Shown here piece after piece: positions 47,101 through 58,299 of a stretch of DNA of 64,000 nt. The translations under genes were made by a program, and so were the position numbers. The first letter of the stretch is position 1. Each line of letters starts with the position of its first letter. Origin of the DNA: Ridgeia piscesae (Eukaryota > Annelida > Polychaeta > Sabellida > Siboglinidae). A model generated the notes under the pieces. It did no database searches. It was not told where the DNA came from and saw only the letters and a list, made by a program, of their open reading frames with translations. Location: the NCBI GenBank assembly GCA_025642075.2, contig JAODUO010000970.1, positions 252,001-316,000 on the forward strand, given 5' to 3'.

Positions 47101-50097
47101 GTAAGCCTATAATGTAGGGGTTTGCAAGTTGCAGTTGTCGTTGAATTAACACACAACTACTTGCTATTGATGCTGACTGCGATAATGTGCTCAATACATA
47201 CCTTCATAGTCTTCGGCATGATGCTAAACTATTAATACATTACACATCTGGACATAAAAGAACCTGATTGGCGAAGGGCAAACGAATGGATTGGGCAGCT
47301 ATATACAAGATATATCAATCAAACTATATGAATTTGCATTGTTATATAATAAGACTCTTAACATAAGAGGTGATTGTCGGTTGAATAATTGTACGCAACC
47401 ACTCTTTGTAAGAACACAACAGTTTATTACAATACAGCCTCGTGGCACGGTGGTGTAGCCGGAACTGGCTCCGCATAACATTAATTACTGTAGAGACCGG
47501 TGCGCTCCTGTATTGTACGGTACTATATTATAACCATGTATTCCAATATCGTAACATTTCTCTTTTTAGTTAAAGAAATATGGCACCTAACTAAAACAAA
47601 AGACTCTAATTATTGCTATAGGGTCAGAGGTTACTAGGACATGATCCTCACAGTACTGCGATCAGTACCATCGAGTCCAGGCACTGTTGGAGATAATAAC
47701 ACCTCAACTGATTGGACGACAGGAAAGAACGCATCCCAACCGACTGGATATACACATGCGTTTAGGGATTCCTATGCTGTTGACGTTAAAAGATGATAAC
47801 TAATTTTAGAAAGTAGAATACACCAATCCGCCCACTTTCAAAAATGGTCGTGATAGTCTACCTAGTGTTGTCTGTTTAGATTACTGGACACAGCAATTTA
47901 TAGTAATATCAGTAGGGATGCAAACACACTGTGCAACACAAAACAGACACAACAACGCATATTCTTTCTTAGACTACTATGGAGATTTGGCATTGGGCTG
48001 GATATCAGTATGCGATTCTAACGCGCTACCAATCAGAATAGTCAAAACATTGACTGGTTTTCACTTCTTATATAGTTTGGCAGCGTCAGCCACGAAGAGA
48101 AATATCGGCTAGAAAACATTATGAAGTCTTCATCCAAAATTATTGTGTGCGAGTTGTCATCCCTCAAATCAGTTTACCATGCTCAATGAGCCCGAATGTC
48201 AACCAGCATTGAGAAGGATACAACCCACCCACCCGACCATCTCTTAGAAGTCGTATTAGGAGTATTCAATGCAGAAAAACTAGGTTGAAAAACGTTTTTA
48301 CCCACTGGCCATGAAACATTTGAACAGATTGTTACACTTTTTAAAGTCGCCATGTTTATGTATTGCTTGCTTATTTATTACTTACTTATTCATTTATGTG
48401 TTTATGCCATTTATCTGTCAGAATTCTGTTATAACACTAATTAAGTTTAGATTACATTTTAATTTGCCATTACACTTTCTTTATTCAGTTTCCTTTTATG
48501 TTACCACGCCTATGTACAACTAGTTTGATATTCGAATGTATATATATCCCATTAGACCCCAGGGCTCATATGCATGTCCCCAGACTAGCTTAGGCGCCGC
48601 ACAGGCGCTACCCTCCGACTAACTGTGCCGTGGCCTAGCGAGTGATTCAGTCGGTATGCATGAGCCGGTCGCAGTGCGATTTAGCCGCCGCATAGTTGGT
48701 CTGCAGACCGCGATCCTGAGAGTCAGTTTGAAAAGTTTTTACCGCTTCGAAACAGGGATTCCCCACGAATTGTGCCGCATTGCGCACGCGCGCGGTGACG
48801 CACAGGGTCAAAGCGGCGGTTCATCGCAGGACGTGGTCAGTGTTTGTTTACATTAAGCTTGGCACGGAAGTCAGCGAAGGTGGGAAGCGCGTAGAGAAAA
48901 AGGTTAAGCGTAAGCCGACCTGTCGAGATGACGAAATAATATTTTTAATTGAGGGAATCGGCAACGAAAAAAGTATTTTGATGAGCAAGTTACAAAATTC
49001 GGTAACAAAGAATAAAAAGGAAGTTTGGCGAGAGGCGAGCTCAACGCTGAAGTGAATTCGCTCGGGATGGCGCTAAGTCTAAGAACGCAGGACGACCTAA
49101 ACAAAAGGGGAAAGATTTGAAATCTGCGGTCTTTGAACGCACTACGTGATCAGGGAAAAGTGGTAGGCAGACCACCAAGCACACCTCCACTGTATGCTGA
49201 TATCATAATGGAGACAATTGGTGAAGGAACCGATATGGCGATGTGACAACGGAATTGATGGTGAGTATTCACATCTCGTCAAGCGAATGATTACTGTCTG
49301 TGGTGTGTGTTGTACTTTCAAGTGTCACCGTATTATGTACAATTCCTTATTTACTACAGTGTCTTCTCTGCTAAAAAAAAGTAATAGAAATTAAACAAAT
49401 GAAATAAAATCCCAAACAGTGTTTTTTATTTAAATTTAATTATTTTATTTTGTGATATTTATGCTTGTGATATATTACAACAAAATCAAGTGGCCCTAAA
49501 GCGAGGACTGACTGTTTTCAGACTTGTTGATAGCATAAATTATAACACAAAATAAATGTATATTAAAACATATACTAGTATATGTAATTATTGTTGGAGT
49601 ACAATTATTACAACTATAATTCTCATTTCGATAAAAATGAACCAAATGCATTAATGGAACAAATCATGACACTTTATTTATAATAGTTCAACATACATTA
49701 GTAAATCAAACATATGCCTATATTCAAATTTATATAATGATTTGAGTGCTACAAACAGTTGTATTGTGAAAGAAACTTATGCAGAACTGTTATACAGAAA
49801 TAATTATTATGTACAGTAATATGCAACTCATACACGATACAATGAAAATAACCTATTAACACAATACGTAAATGTGTAATATTTACAAAACTTATAATGT
49901 TCATGTTTCAGTGCAAGGCACAGACAGCTTCATGCTGGACACACGTGATGGACAGGCTGTGGCTCTGCCAGTGGATGATGCATGAGGTGAGCAATCTCAA
50001 TTAATCTTTGATTTCCATATCTAATTAGCAATGTCAAACAGCTTATGTAAACATTGAGGGTTGCATCAAGCATCCTAATAATTGAAACTTCCCAGTA

Positions 50098-50137
<40 letters not shown>

Positions 50138-50153
50138 ATCATAAAAATAGCAG
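44175..50153. repeat. Tandem segmental duplication, copy 2 (5979 bp)
   Basis: Direct tandem copy of 36369-44174 lacking 1827 bp. The deletion joint at 47677-47680 is CCAG, which occurs at both breakpoints in copy 1 (39871-39874 and 41698-41701). The tandem joint at 44175 shares only AG between the two parental ends. Apparent ORFs in it repeat those of copy 1 and include no supported host gene. Confidence 0.95.
50103..50136. repeat. (AG)n microsatellite, duplication copy 2
   Basis: Counterpart of 44121-44158. Confidence 0.95.
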
Positions 50154-50383
50154 AGTGGGGGACTCAAGTTACAGGCAGTCACCATAAAGTGACAGGCATC
50201 CATGACCAGGGCAATTATACTACAATAGCAATACACAAGAGCATGGTCAGCCCTAGAGTTGGTGGTGGACCAAGTTGGTGACTGGTAGAGTTACATAATA
50301 GGACAGAGGTCAATATCCACACTTTGTCACATCTACAATGATCTGTCACCTTCTAAATTCTAAATAATAATCATACTTACACA

Positions 50384-50427
50384 TCACATACAAACACATA
50401 CAAACACATACAAACACACACACAAAC

Positions 50428-50485
<58 letters not shown>
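50384..50485. repeat. (ACATACAA)n then (CA)n microsatellite
   Basis: Lies in the intron between MYB/SANT exons 2 and 3. Confidence 0.95.
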
Positions 50486-50487
<2 letters not shown>

Positions 50488-50869
50488 TTGGTGTGTGGGA
50501 GTGTACATACATTTTTAATCTAGTGAACATCTTGTATATTATGTGAGTAAATAGCATGTTGGGTAAGACTGAACCATAGCGACATACAGGTATAGTGACT
50601 CTATTCTTCAGTTACAGAAAACATGATTGACTATGTCAATAATAAAGTACACGTACTAATTCAAATAAGTTACTAAAGGAACATGTTTTGGCATTCCAGG
50701 TGTATCATCATCTGTGATGCCTGCACAACTGCCAGAACCTCCACCACAGCCTGAGCCAGGTGCCAGCTGGTTTATGCAAGTGGAGCCACTAAAGCAGCAG
50801 TTAACTGCTACTTTGACAGCTATGTTGACACAGTGGGCATCTGTGTATGACCATTCCTGTTGATTCCGC

Positions 50870-52938
50870 GTGTTGAGGATCGTTGAGAGAATATATATCC
50901 ACTGTCCCCAAGAAACACACCAGTCAATGATTTTCGTGGCGACTCGAATGCTGCAAACAGCTGCGATTCCCTCAGGATTCTGGAATCTTGCGCTGAACCC
51001 GGCCACTTGGCAAATGGCAGTGCAGTTCATAATCCTCATGTCAGCATCACATATCAACTGCAACAGAGACAGATGACACTCATTTAATGTGCATGTTTTT
51101 ATACATGAGTCAATGTATTTTTTTAATACTTTATATTGGGTAGTTATTACTAGTTTGTGCATGAAACAAAACCGTGTCTTAAATTTTATTTAGAAGTGGT
51201 CATTAGCACAGGGGTGAAATAAAATTATTTCTTTTGTAACTGATGCATTTCAAACAGCATTTCATTGTTAAATTTAAATGACACAGTAAAATAGTACCTG
51301 AATGTTTTTTGCATTTAAACACATTTATAGCATTAAACATGCAAATACCAAAAAGTGAACATAGGTAAAAAGATCCAAGTATCCCACATAATTCCCTTGA
51401 TCTGTCATAATAAAAACACCCTTTCCATTCAAGCAATAAACACCTAGCATGCAGGAATCTCTATTATATACTATACTGTCCTCAAAGTGTAGCCATGTGT
51501 TATCTATCAGCTGCAAGGAGCACTTGAACAAACAATAGTAGGAGCTGGTGGCTGTGGGCAGGTGTCTGGTGTTACTAATTGGAATTAAGTGGCCAGTGCA
51601 AATAAGGCTGCTACTTTAATCAGAGGAAACATCAGTGACTGGCACAAGAGGCAAAATTAACTGTTTCACAATGTACAGTGTATAGGTGTTTCACATAAGT
51701 GAATAATAATTATTATTCAAGGACCCTGTATATGTGGTCAAATCAATACATCATCATATTTGTGTCATTATTACATGATATATTCCTATATAGCTACAGT
51801 TGGTATGCTGTCAAATGTCAACAATGTAGGCAAGTAATGCTGTTTGAGAAACTCCTACCTCCCCTCAGACTATACAGAGCAAATATGTGTTAGCAGTCTT
51901 ATTAGCAACAAAACAAAGCTGCTCACAGGTGACAACTAGACAATTTATCCTGCTTTCACTGGTATGACCTCAGTGATAATGGTTTTCTTTCTTACTAGAA
52001 AATGTGGTCAATTTACAAATGATCTAGTGAAAATTTTGACTGAAGAAAAGCGAATGAAATCTAACTCTTCATTTAATAATAACCGTACTCAAATAAAAGT
52101 ACTTGAAATATTATTTGGAAAAAAATCAAATAATTTAGGGAAGAATTTAAATACAAATTTATACAACCAATTCATTTTAAGTAGTGTCAAATACAATTAC
52201 AAATAGTTAATACAATTTATTTATATTTCAATTATGAAGTTGTATTTAAATCTATGTTTGATCATGTATTCGTATACTTTTACAATGGTTGCTTTGGTAC
52301 ACACATGCACACGCAAAACACACAGATTCATTCCAAGTACTTCAAGAAATAGTTCAGTAAATAGGTTATTACCTAGTATGTTACAACAGAGTCACGTTGC
52401 ATAAAGGTTTTGGGAAATTTAAACTATTTGATAAATCACACGTTACCTGGACATTTATCGAGTGAAAATTCTTCCTGTTGACATATTCGTGCTCGTGCGG
52501 ACCTGGGTCCCGTCAATGCCTGCCACCACGGTGGGGAATCCTGCTAGCCGGAGGAACTCGGCTTGTTGTTGCGTCGGTAGCTGGATCTACTCATGCATCC
52601 GAGCGACCAAAGCGTTGGTCACACGGTAGATGGTTCGGGATGCGGTTGACTGGTCGATGCCGATGATATCAGCCACCAAGTTCTAGAAACAAACTTGCAT
52701 ACATCCGCAAAGCCACTATAACTTGCAGAGTAGCCGGCAAGGGGCCTTGTCGCGTGTCGGGGTACTCTAAGTCGTCTCGCAGTTCATCTACGATTGTAAT
52801 GATATCGTGTCGGCGAAATCTAAACTTGTAAAACTCCACGTCGTCGTACATATCCAGTGGATTCCTCCTATCCCGGAATACCCGATTTCGCTTCAAATTC
52901 CTCCTGTGTTTACTTCTCCAAACTACCACGGCCGCCAT
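50870..52938 (-). pseudogene. HARBI1-like Harbinger nuclease, two exons, decayed
   Basis: Exon 1 (52938-52447) starts MAAVVVWRSKHRRNLKRNRV and holds the family landmarks RNPLDMYDDVEFYKFRFRR, QVIVALRMYAS, then after a frameshift VADIIGIDQSTASRTIYRV, a stop in RMHE-stop-IQLP, and LAGFPTVVAGIDGTQVRT with the first catalytic Asp. It ends NFHSINVQ at a CAG|GTAACG donor. Exon 2 (from 51057, acceptor TTGCAG) continues exactly with LICDADMRI, then shifts frame to DSRILRESQLFAAFES and FLGDSGYI (second catalytic Asp region). The 1.39-kb intron (51058-52446) is preserved. In Harbinger/PIF elements this DDE nuclease cuts and inserts the transposon. Frameshifts and a stop make it inactive. Confidence 0.85.
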
Positions 52939-53127
52939 TTTTCACCACCGCCTAAGAGTTACACCTCCTAGCTAGCGAGCCTAGAGATAGGCGGTCGAAG
53001 TGCGGGCAACAGCCTAAAATCGAGCCGATGCAGTGCTCATGCATACCGGATTAGCGAACTTAAGACCTCGCAACCGAGTTATACCCAGTTTCACGAGTTA
53101 GTCCCTGGCCATGCATACGGCTCCTGG

Positions 53128-54286
53128 AGCCGGTTAAATTGACTAGTGCTCCTGTTCCCCAAGCTGCAGCCACTGATTTCACCAGTTTGGGGTGCTTGCA
53201 GATTTTAAGCTGTATCTTCAAAACTACTGATTTTCTATAATTGCAAGTTGTGTTTATTTTAATGTTCATTTAATTATCTTTAAATTGGTGTAACTTTGGT
53301 GTATGTTGGTAAAACATATGTTGTTATATATAGGTGACAAACATAGAACATTACTATTCTGGACAACAATACAGTAGAATATATCATGTTTTATTCACAT
53401 AAAATGTATTATATTGTTCTATTTACACATGCTCTGCCTTGTTTAGATATGGTACTATGTAAATCAGTTCATTTTGTCTGGATATGGACAGGAAACACAG
53501 CTTTGCAAGACTTCTATCTTGGTTGTCATCATCCTATATGCGACTTCTGTGTCATGCCAATGTGTATGTTGACATTGTGATCACTGGTATTTTGACACCT
53601 GAAACAACGAAATGTCAACCATTAGGAAAATTGGCAATGTTACCTAATGATTTGTTATAATAAAACACCAAATTTTCATTTATAAACACATAATCAACAG
53701 TTTCGGTGCTGAAAACCCGACTACTGGTCACCCAACCTGGACAACGAAACATAAACAAAGCTCCGATCATTCATTTTATCGCTCATTCAGTTGTATTTCG
53801 TACGTAATGTAAACTTACCTTCAGTTCAATGCCAGAAGTGTCCAATCCAACGATATATAAGCACAAACTTAATCAGTAGTAACCAGATACGACGTCCAAG
53901 GCGCCGCCATTTTTGAAGGTCCACAGATGATGAACTTCAATCACGAAAAACTCAAACAATTTCAATGCAAACCCATGTCAAAATTACCCAGGATTCATAG
54001 CTGAGATATCAAAGAATCAGTGGGAATTAGTCTCTTAAGTATCCGCAAGATGGGGCCACCGTTAGAGGCTTTATCTCCGCCGGACGCTTTCGGGCGCTCT
54101 GGGGAGGAGACATCCGGGCGCTTTTGGACGCGTGGGGTCTAATGGGATATATCCAGTTTCTTGGTACAGTCTTAAATAAAATTAAATTCCCTGTCAAGAA
54201 AAAATATACGGAAGGTAATTTCATTGTATTTACTATTTTGTTTGTTTATATATTTTAGCGCGGCATCAAAGCTCCCAACTTATTAC
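53128..54286. other. Spacer between Harbinger element and receptor gene 2
   Basis: No supported gene. Near 54050-54150 a GC-richer tract precedes TGGGGTCTAATGGGATATAT (54133-54152), the exact reverse complement of the 20 bp just outside the Harbinger left end (42563-42582 and 48542-48561). Confidence 0.5.
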
Positions 54287-54605
54287 AAATGCCAGTCGAC
54301 ATTTTTCTTTCTAATCTTGAGAGACAATGTTCACAACAAATCACTGTTTACGGGGAAGCCCGCGACCGGAAGAGAGCCTCTGTTTGGAGATTGATACATG
54401 GGCACTGGGCATTATGGGCAATCAGGTTTGCTACGTTATGTTTACGTCGACATTCAGAAATATCGTCGCGTAAATAAATCTAACATGTTGGACCAATTAC
54501 GTAATGGACAGATTGTTTGTCGGTCCCCGGTGCTTCTTAATAACTTCGAACAGCGTGAGTCATCATTGCATAAGAGCTTCAACAGTCGGGTAAACAAGTG
54601 ACAGT
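54287..54605 (+). promoter_or_regulatory. Conserved 5' block of receptor gene 2
   Basis: Homologous to the blocks of genes 1 and 3. The core at 54334-54453 contains GACCGGAAGAGAGCCTCTGT, GGGCATTATGGGCAATCAGG and GTTTACGTCGACATT. Further down, ATTACGTAATGGACAGA and GGTCCCCGGTGCTTCTTAAT match the second conserved patch. Confidence 0.75.
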
Positions 54606-56309
54606 ATGACCGCGCTACTGATCTTAATGACGTTGTTTGCGTCAATTAGCTGCTGCATGTCGTTTTCATGTTTGAATGGAGGAAAACCGTTTATTAATGT
54701 TTGTATTTGCCGACCAGGGACTGGTGGAGTTAATTGCACAGAAACGGTTACTGATTGGACGACAGGAAAGAACGCATCCCAGTCGACAACATATGCACCT
54801 GGGTTTTGGGCTTCCTATGCTATTGATGGGTGGTTGAGTTACGAGAACAGTTCTTGCTCCCTCACCAAAGAAGAGGTTTCGCCTTGGTGGAGCGTGCATT
54901 TAGGAGCAGTAGTGAAAGTAGACGTTGTGGCCATTTCTAAGTACAATCTAGATTATCATAGTATCGGATATCAGAAAATTAATCCCTTTTTTTCAGTTTA
55001 CATCGGTATCAACACCAAGGGCGAGTACTATTATTGCTCGCCCAATTCTTTCGTAGATTACTATTGCTATGGTGAACCGGCGTACCTTGTGCTGGTCTTA
55101 AAATATCGGTCGAAACGAGAACCTGTCACGCAGTATATGGGACTATGCGAAGTTATCGTCTACGGAACTCTTACTTCTGACTCACCGTGTTTAAGCAATC
55201 CCTGTGGTAATGGAGGAAGTTGCGAGCCGAAAGAGACTGGTTTTTATATATGTGTTTGCCCAGAGACCTGGCCTGGGCAAAATTGCGAAGGAAAAAACTG
55301 GGCGCGAGGACAGAATGCAACAATATCGGGACCAAACGGAACGGTGATTGCAGCTTCAAATACTGTCGATGGGAACAGAGACGATGTGATGAGGCGTGGA
55401 GATATTTACCACCAATGTAGTACAACCACCCGTGATATCACTTCTCCATGGTGGAAGGTTGAACTTGGAAAACTGATAGAAGTTACACATGTTTATATCG
55501 TGAATCGCGTAGAGTGTGAACCAAGTTTTCTGAAGGAATACGTTTTTGTCGTTGGGCCATACAATGGTATATACACACAATGCAGGATCGGTCTTAATCA
55601 TACAGACGAACACGCACGCTTCTACTTTGCATGGCTGTATGTCTGGTGTCTTCCTCATGCCGTAGGAAGCACTGTGAAAATTACCTATACATTTGATGAC
55701 CCCAATAAATTACACAGTAAATTGCTAATGTTGTGCGAAGTGGAAGTATATGGACGTCTGAAGCCATGTGCGAGCAATCCATGCAGTAACGGAGGAACAT
55801 GTCGTCTGCTTGGGAATACTGAGAATATAAGGCCTTATGAGTGTTCATGCCCAGCTAATTGGGTTGGTTCAAATTGTGAAACTACTCACCCATGCATTTG
55901 CAATCCGTGCGACAATGGTGGCACTTGCGAGTTGAATAACACTTCGTACGCGTGTTTGTGTCCGGCGGCGTGGACTGGAATAAACTGCCGAAGAAAGAAA
56001 GAAGTACAGGGATTGTCTATTTCGGCGAAGGTGCTTGTTGGTGTGGGTGTTACTGTAGGCGTTGTGGCTGTTGGCGCTGGCGCAGCTGCAGCTGGTACAG
56101 GTTATTGTACAACGGGTTGTATGTCATATTCTGGTGACATAACGTCAAAATTTGGTACCATCGCGGCAGTGAAGGCAGTTCGATCGGGGGTGGGCAAAAA
56201 CAACTTGAGAGGTCTTGGCGAAGGCTCAATAGAAGAGCAAGAAGCGAAGGAGGAGGACGATTACTCGGCATGGTCTGCTATGTATCAGTTATGGTATGGC
56301 GAAGAATAA
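54606..56309 (+). CDS. EGF/fucolectin-type single-pass membrane protein, gene 2 (567 aa)
   Basis: Intronless and intact. Signal peptide about 1-18 (TALLILMTLFASISCC). EGF-like 22-44. FTP/F5-8C domain 47-187, with SPWWSVHLG and LCEVIVYG. EGF-like 195-228 (CLSNPCGNGGSCEPKE). Second FTP domain 231-383, with NTVDGNRDDVMRRG, SPWWKVELG, VYIVNRVE and LCEVEVYG. Two EGF-like domains, 388-425 and 430-461, where gene 1 has one. Transmembrane helix about 471-497. Tail 498-567 with MSYSGDITSKFG, AVKAVRSG and an acidic stretch (EEQEAKEEDDY). Expected as a cell-surface glycan-binding receptor or adhesion protein (inference from FTP domains). It shares its 5' block and 3' UTR with gene 1, so the duplication unit included regulatory DNA. 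It has several N-X-S/T glycosylation sites. Confidence 0.88.
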   Translation: MTALLILMTLFASISCCMSFSCLNGGKPFINVCICRPGTGGVNCTETVTDWTTGKNASQSTTYAPGFWASYAIDGWLSYENSSCSLTKEEVSPWWSVHLGAVVKVDVVAISKYNLDYHSIGYQKINPFFSVYIGINTKGEYYYCSPNSFVDYYCYGEPAYLVLVLKYRSKREPVTQYMGLCEVIVYGTLTSDSPCLSNPCGNGGSCEPKETGFYICVCPETWPGQNCEGKNWARGQNATISGPNGTVIAASNTVDGNRDDVMRRGDIYHQCSTTTRDITSPWWKVELGKLIEVTHVYIVNRVECEPSFLKEYVFVVGPYNGIYTQCRIGLNHTDEHARFYFAWLYVWCLPHAVGSTVKITYTFDDPNKLHSKLLMLCEVEVYGRLKPCASNPCSNGGTCRLLGNTENIRPYECSCPANWVGSNCETTHPCICNPCDNGGTCELNNTSYACLCPAAWTGINCRRKKEVQGLSISAKVLVGVGVTVGVVAVGAGAAAAGTGYCTTGCMSYSGDITSKFGTIAAVKAVRSGVGKNNLRGLGEGSIEEQEAKEEDDYSAWSAMYQLWYGEE

Positions 56310-56610
56310 ATGACAGAGACGTAGTAGGCACATCGGCATCTGAAAAACACTATTGATAATTTATTATATAACTTGCTGCTCACGGAATGACATACATTCC
56401 CCGTACGTCTGGATTGGGGATATACTTTACTCTCACTGGTCGCTGCGGGGTAAAGATACCCCGGAGACAATCAACTATCAGTGAATCACACAGTTGAAAT
56501 TGGTGATTTTGCCTAAGGAGAGAGAAGGAGTACTTGAACTGACCGAGAATTTAGACAAACAATTCGAATACAAATAAAGTTTTTGTTACTTCCCAACTAT
56601 TTATGTTGTT
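56310..56610 (+). promoter_or_regulatory. Receptor gene 2 3' UTR and polyadenylation signal
   Basis: The AATAAA at 56573-56578 is followed by CCCAACTATTTATGTTGTT, aligned with gene 1. Shared upstream tracts include GGAATGACATACATTCCCCG and GATACCCCGGAGA. Confidence 0.75.
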
Positions 56611-56639
56611 ATGGTGTACAATTGTATTGAGACTAGATG

Positions 56640-56795
56640 AAACGGTTTGGTTTTTGAACTCGTTATTTTATTAATGGAGAGAGAACGGGGACTGGAACTG
56701 GCCGATAATGTTGTGTTTCCGGAGCCAAGCAACTCGAATAAAAATAAAGTTCTTTTATTATTTCTACCGAATTATTTATGTCTATTGTGTACAAT
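56640..56795 (+). repeat. Second copy of the 3' UTR end downstream of gene 2
   Basis: AACGGTTTGGTTTTTGAACT through GGAACTGGCC to AATAAAAATAAAG and CCGAATTATTTATG resembles the end of the gene 1 3' UTR more than that of gene 2. It gives gene 2 a possible distal polyadenylation site near 56745. Confidence 0.6.
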
Positions 56796-56799
56796 GTGC

Positions 56800-58290
56800 T
56801 CTTCGTAAAATACACAAGCATAGTATTCAAAATGGGCCATTGATTACGTAACTTCAATGCGTGTATTCAAAAAGGGTTAACATACTCCACACACCTTTTC
56901 ACTTTTTTGAACTGTTGTCTTCATGTAGCAAACTATCTGATTACATAATAAACATGTCATTTTAATTATACAAACATTATTTTATTACTGTTTAATTAAA
57001 ATAAATAATAATTCTCTTTATTGAACAATTTGACATTCTGTTTGTGGAGGCCTTCTTAATTTATGTTTCCTAATAATTACTATTCAATGAAACAGTAGAC
57101 GTATTACAGTTAAAATGATAATGAAAAAACTACTTATTTCATGTGTCGACGTAAGTGCGTCACAGAAGCGACACTCCTGGCGAATTTCAATGAAATAGGT
57201 TCCAATGTAGCCTCTGTTACCCAGGCTCCGTTAGGTGGCAGCACGTTTAAGCCTCTCAACTCTGCTGGACAACTAATGCTCTGCATTTGTAACTGCCAGG
57301 GGCCCTTACTCCAGATCAGGGTAGAGACGCTGATTGGCTTTCAGGCCAATTATGAAATACAAATTAAAATAACGATATACTTTTACAAGATAATGATATC
57401 CTATGAAAAGTATTCAACATTGAATTTACATTAACACAAATATAAGTACATATTCAAATTTACAGTTGTTTATAAAATAACAATTACAGCAGGATTAACC
57501 AGTATCCATGAGGTGGCAGCATTGTTTAGCCCCACACGGACAGCATATAAATTATATAAGGATACCTTTTTCTTATCAAATAATGCTGTATTATAAAAAA
57601 AACTATTCAAAATTAAACTTATTAACTATTAACACAAAATAAATAGAAATAAAAATTTGCAGTTGTTTTTAAAATAGAAATTACGGCAGGATTAACCAGT
57701 ATGCATTGATTAGATCACGCGGATAATATTCAAAAGCCGGCAGAATCACCAGACTGTCTTCTCGGCGTAGTTACACAGCCGCCGACAGTCGGATAAGCGA
57801 GACAAGTTTCAATAATGCATAGGATCAATGAGGAGAAAGCGCCCCAAGCTCTGTTTCGTACGAGTAGACGTACCAATATTATTATTATTTTTGAATTCAC
57901 CAATTCAAGTGCATCACTGACTGCACGCATTTGACGTGACATTGAAAGAAATAGCATGCGCTCAGAATGTGTTCAATTTATCTCTTGAAGCATAACACTT
58001 TGGAAATAATTACGCATTGTAGATTAAGCCATGGAGCTACGGTGGATAGGCTAGATTGTAAAAGTATGTTTTTAAATGACGCTGGAATTTAGCAATGTAT
58101 TAAACTGATTTAACAAAAGAAGGAAACATATTCCAGTGACTTTATAAGCGGCTTAGAATGGGTAAAATGTTGATACCTAGTCACAACCCTTGCTAAGCAA
58201 TTCTGAACTCTTATCATTTTATTAAAGGACATATTAAGAAAAAGGGAATTACGAATGTGGTTATAATACGTTCAAGACAAATGTATTATT
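56800..58290. other. AT-rich spacer with a short direct repeat
   Basis: A tract of about 75 bp ending CAGCAGGATTAACCAGTAT at 57433-57510 recurs at about 57630-57705. No supported gene. Confidence 0.5.
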
Positions 58291-58299
58291 ACACAACTA

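Larger units (their letters stand above)
48780..50863 (+). pseudogene. MYB/SANT-like Harbinger protein, copy 2 (three exons)
   Basis: Same two exons as copy 1 (about 48780-49260 and 49910-49984), plus exon 3 at 50700-50863. Exon 3 follows a GGCATTCCAG acceptor and reads VSSSVMPAQLPEPPPQPEPG then FMQVEPLKQQLTATLTAMLT before a TGA. Exon 3 ends about where the nuclease gene on the other strand ends. Frameshifts in exon 1 are the same as in copy 1, so decay preceded the duplication. Confidence 0.65.
48562..53127. mobile_element. Harbinger transposon, full-length but decayed
   Basis: The left end GGGCTCATATGCATG and right end CATGCATACGGCTCC are imperfect inverted repeats, and further inward CCAGACTAG matches GTTAGTCCCTGG. 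It encodes a MYB/SANT protein on plus (from about 48780) and a HARBI1-like nuclease on minus (52938-50870) in convergent arrangement, the usual two-gene content of Harbinger/PIF elements. No intact 3-bp target duplication was seen, so the exact ends may be off by a few bases. A fragment of it is repeated at 42583. Confidence 0.75.
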
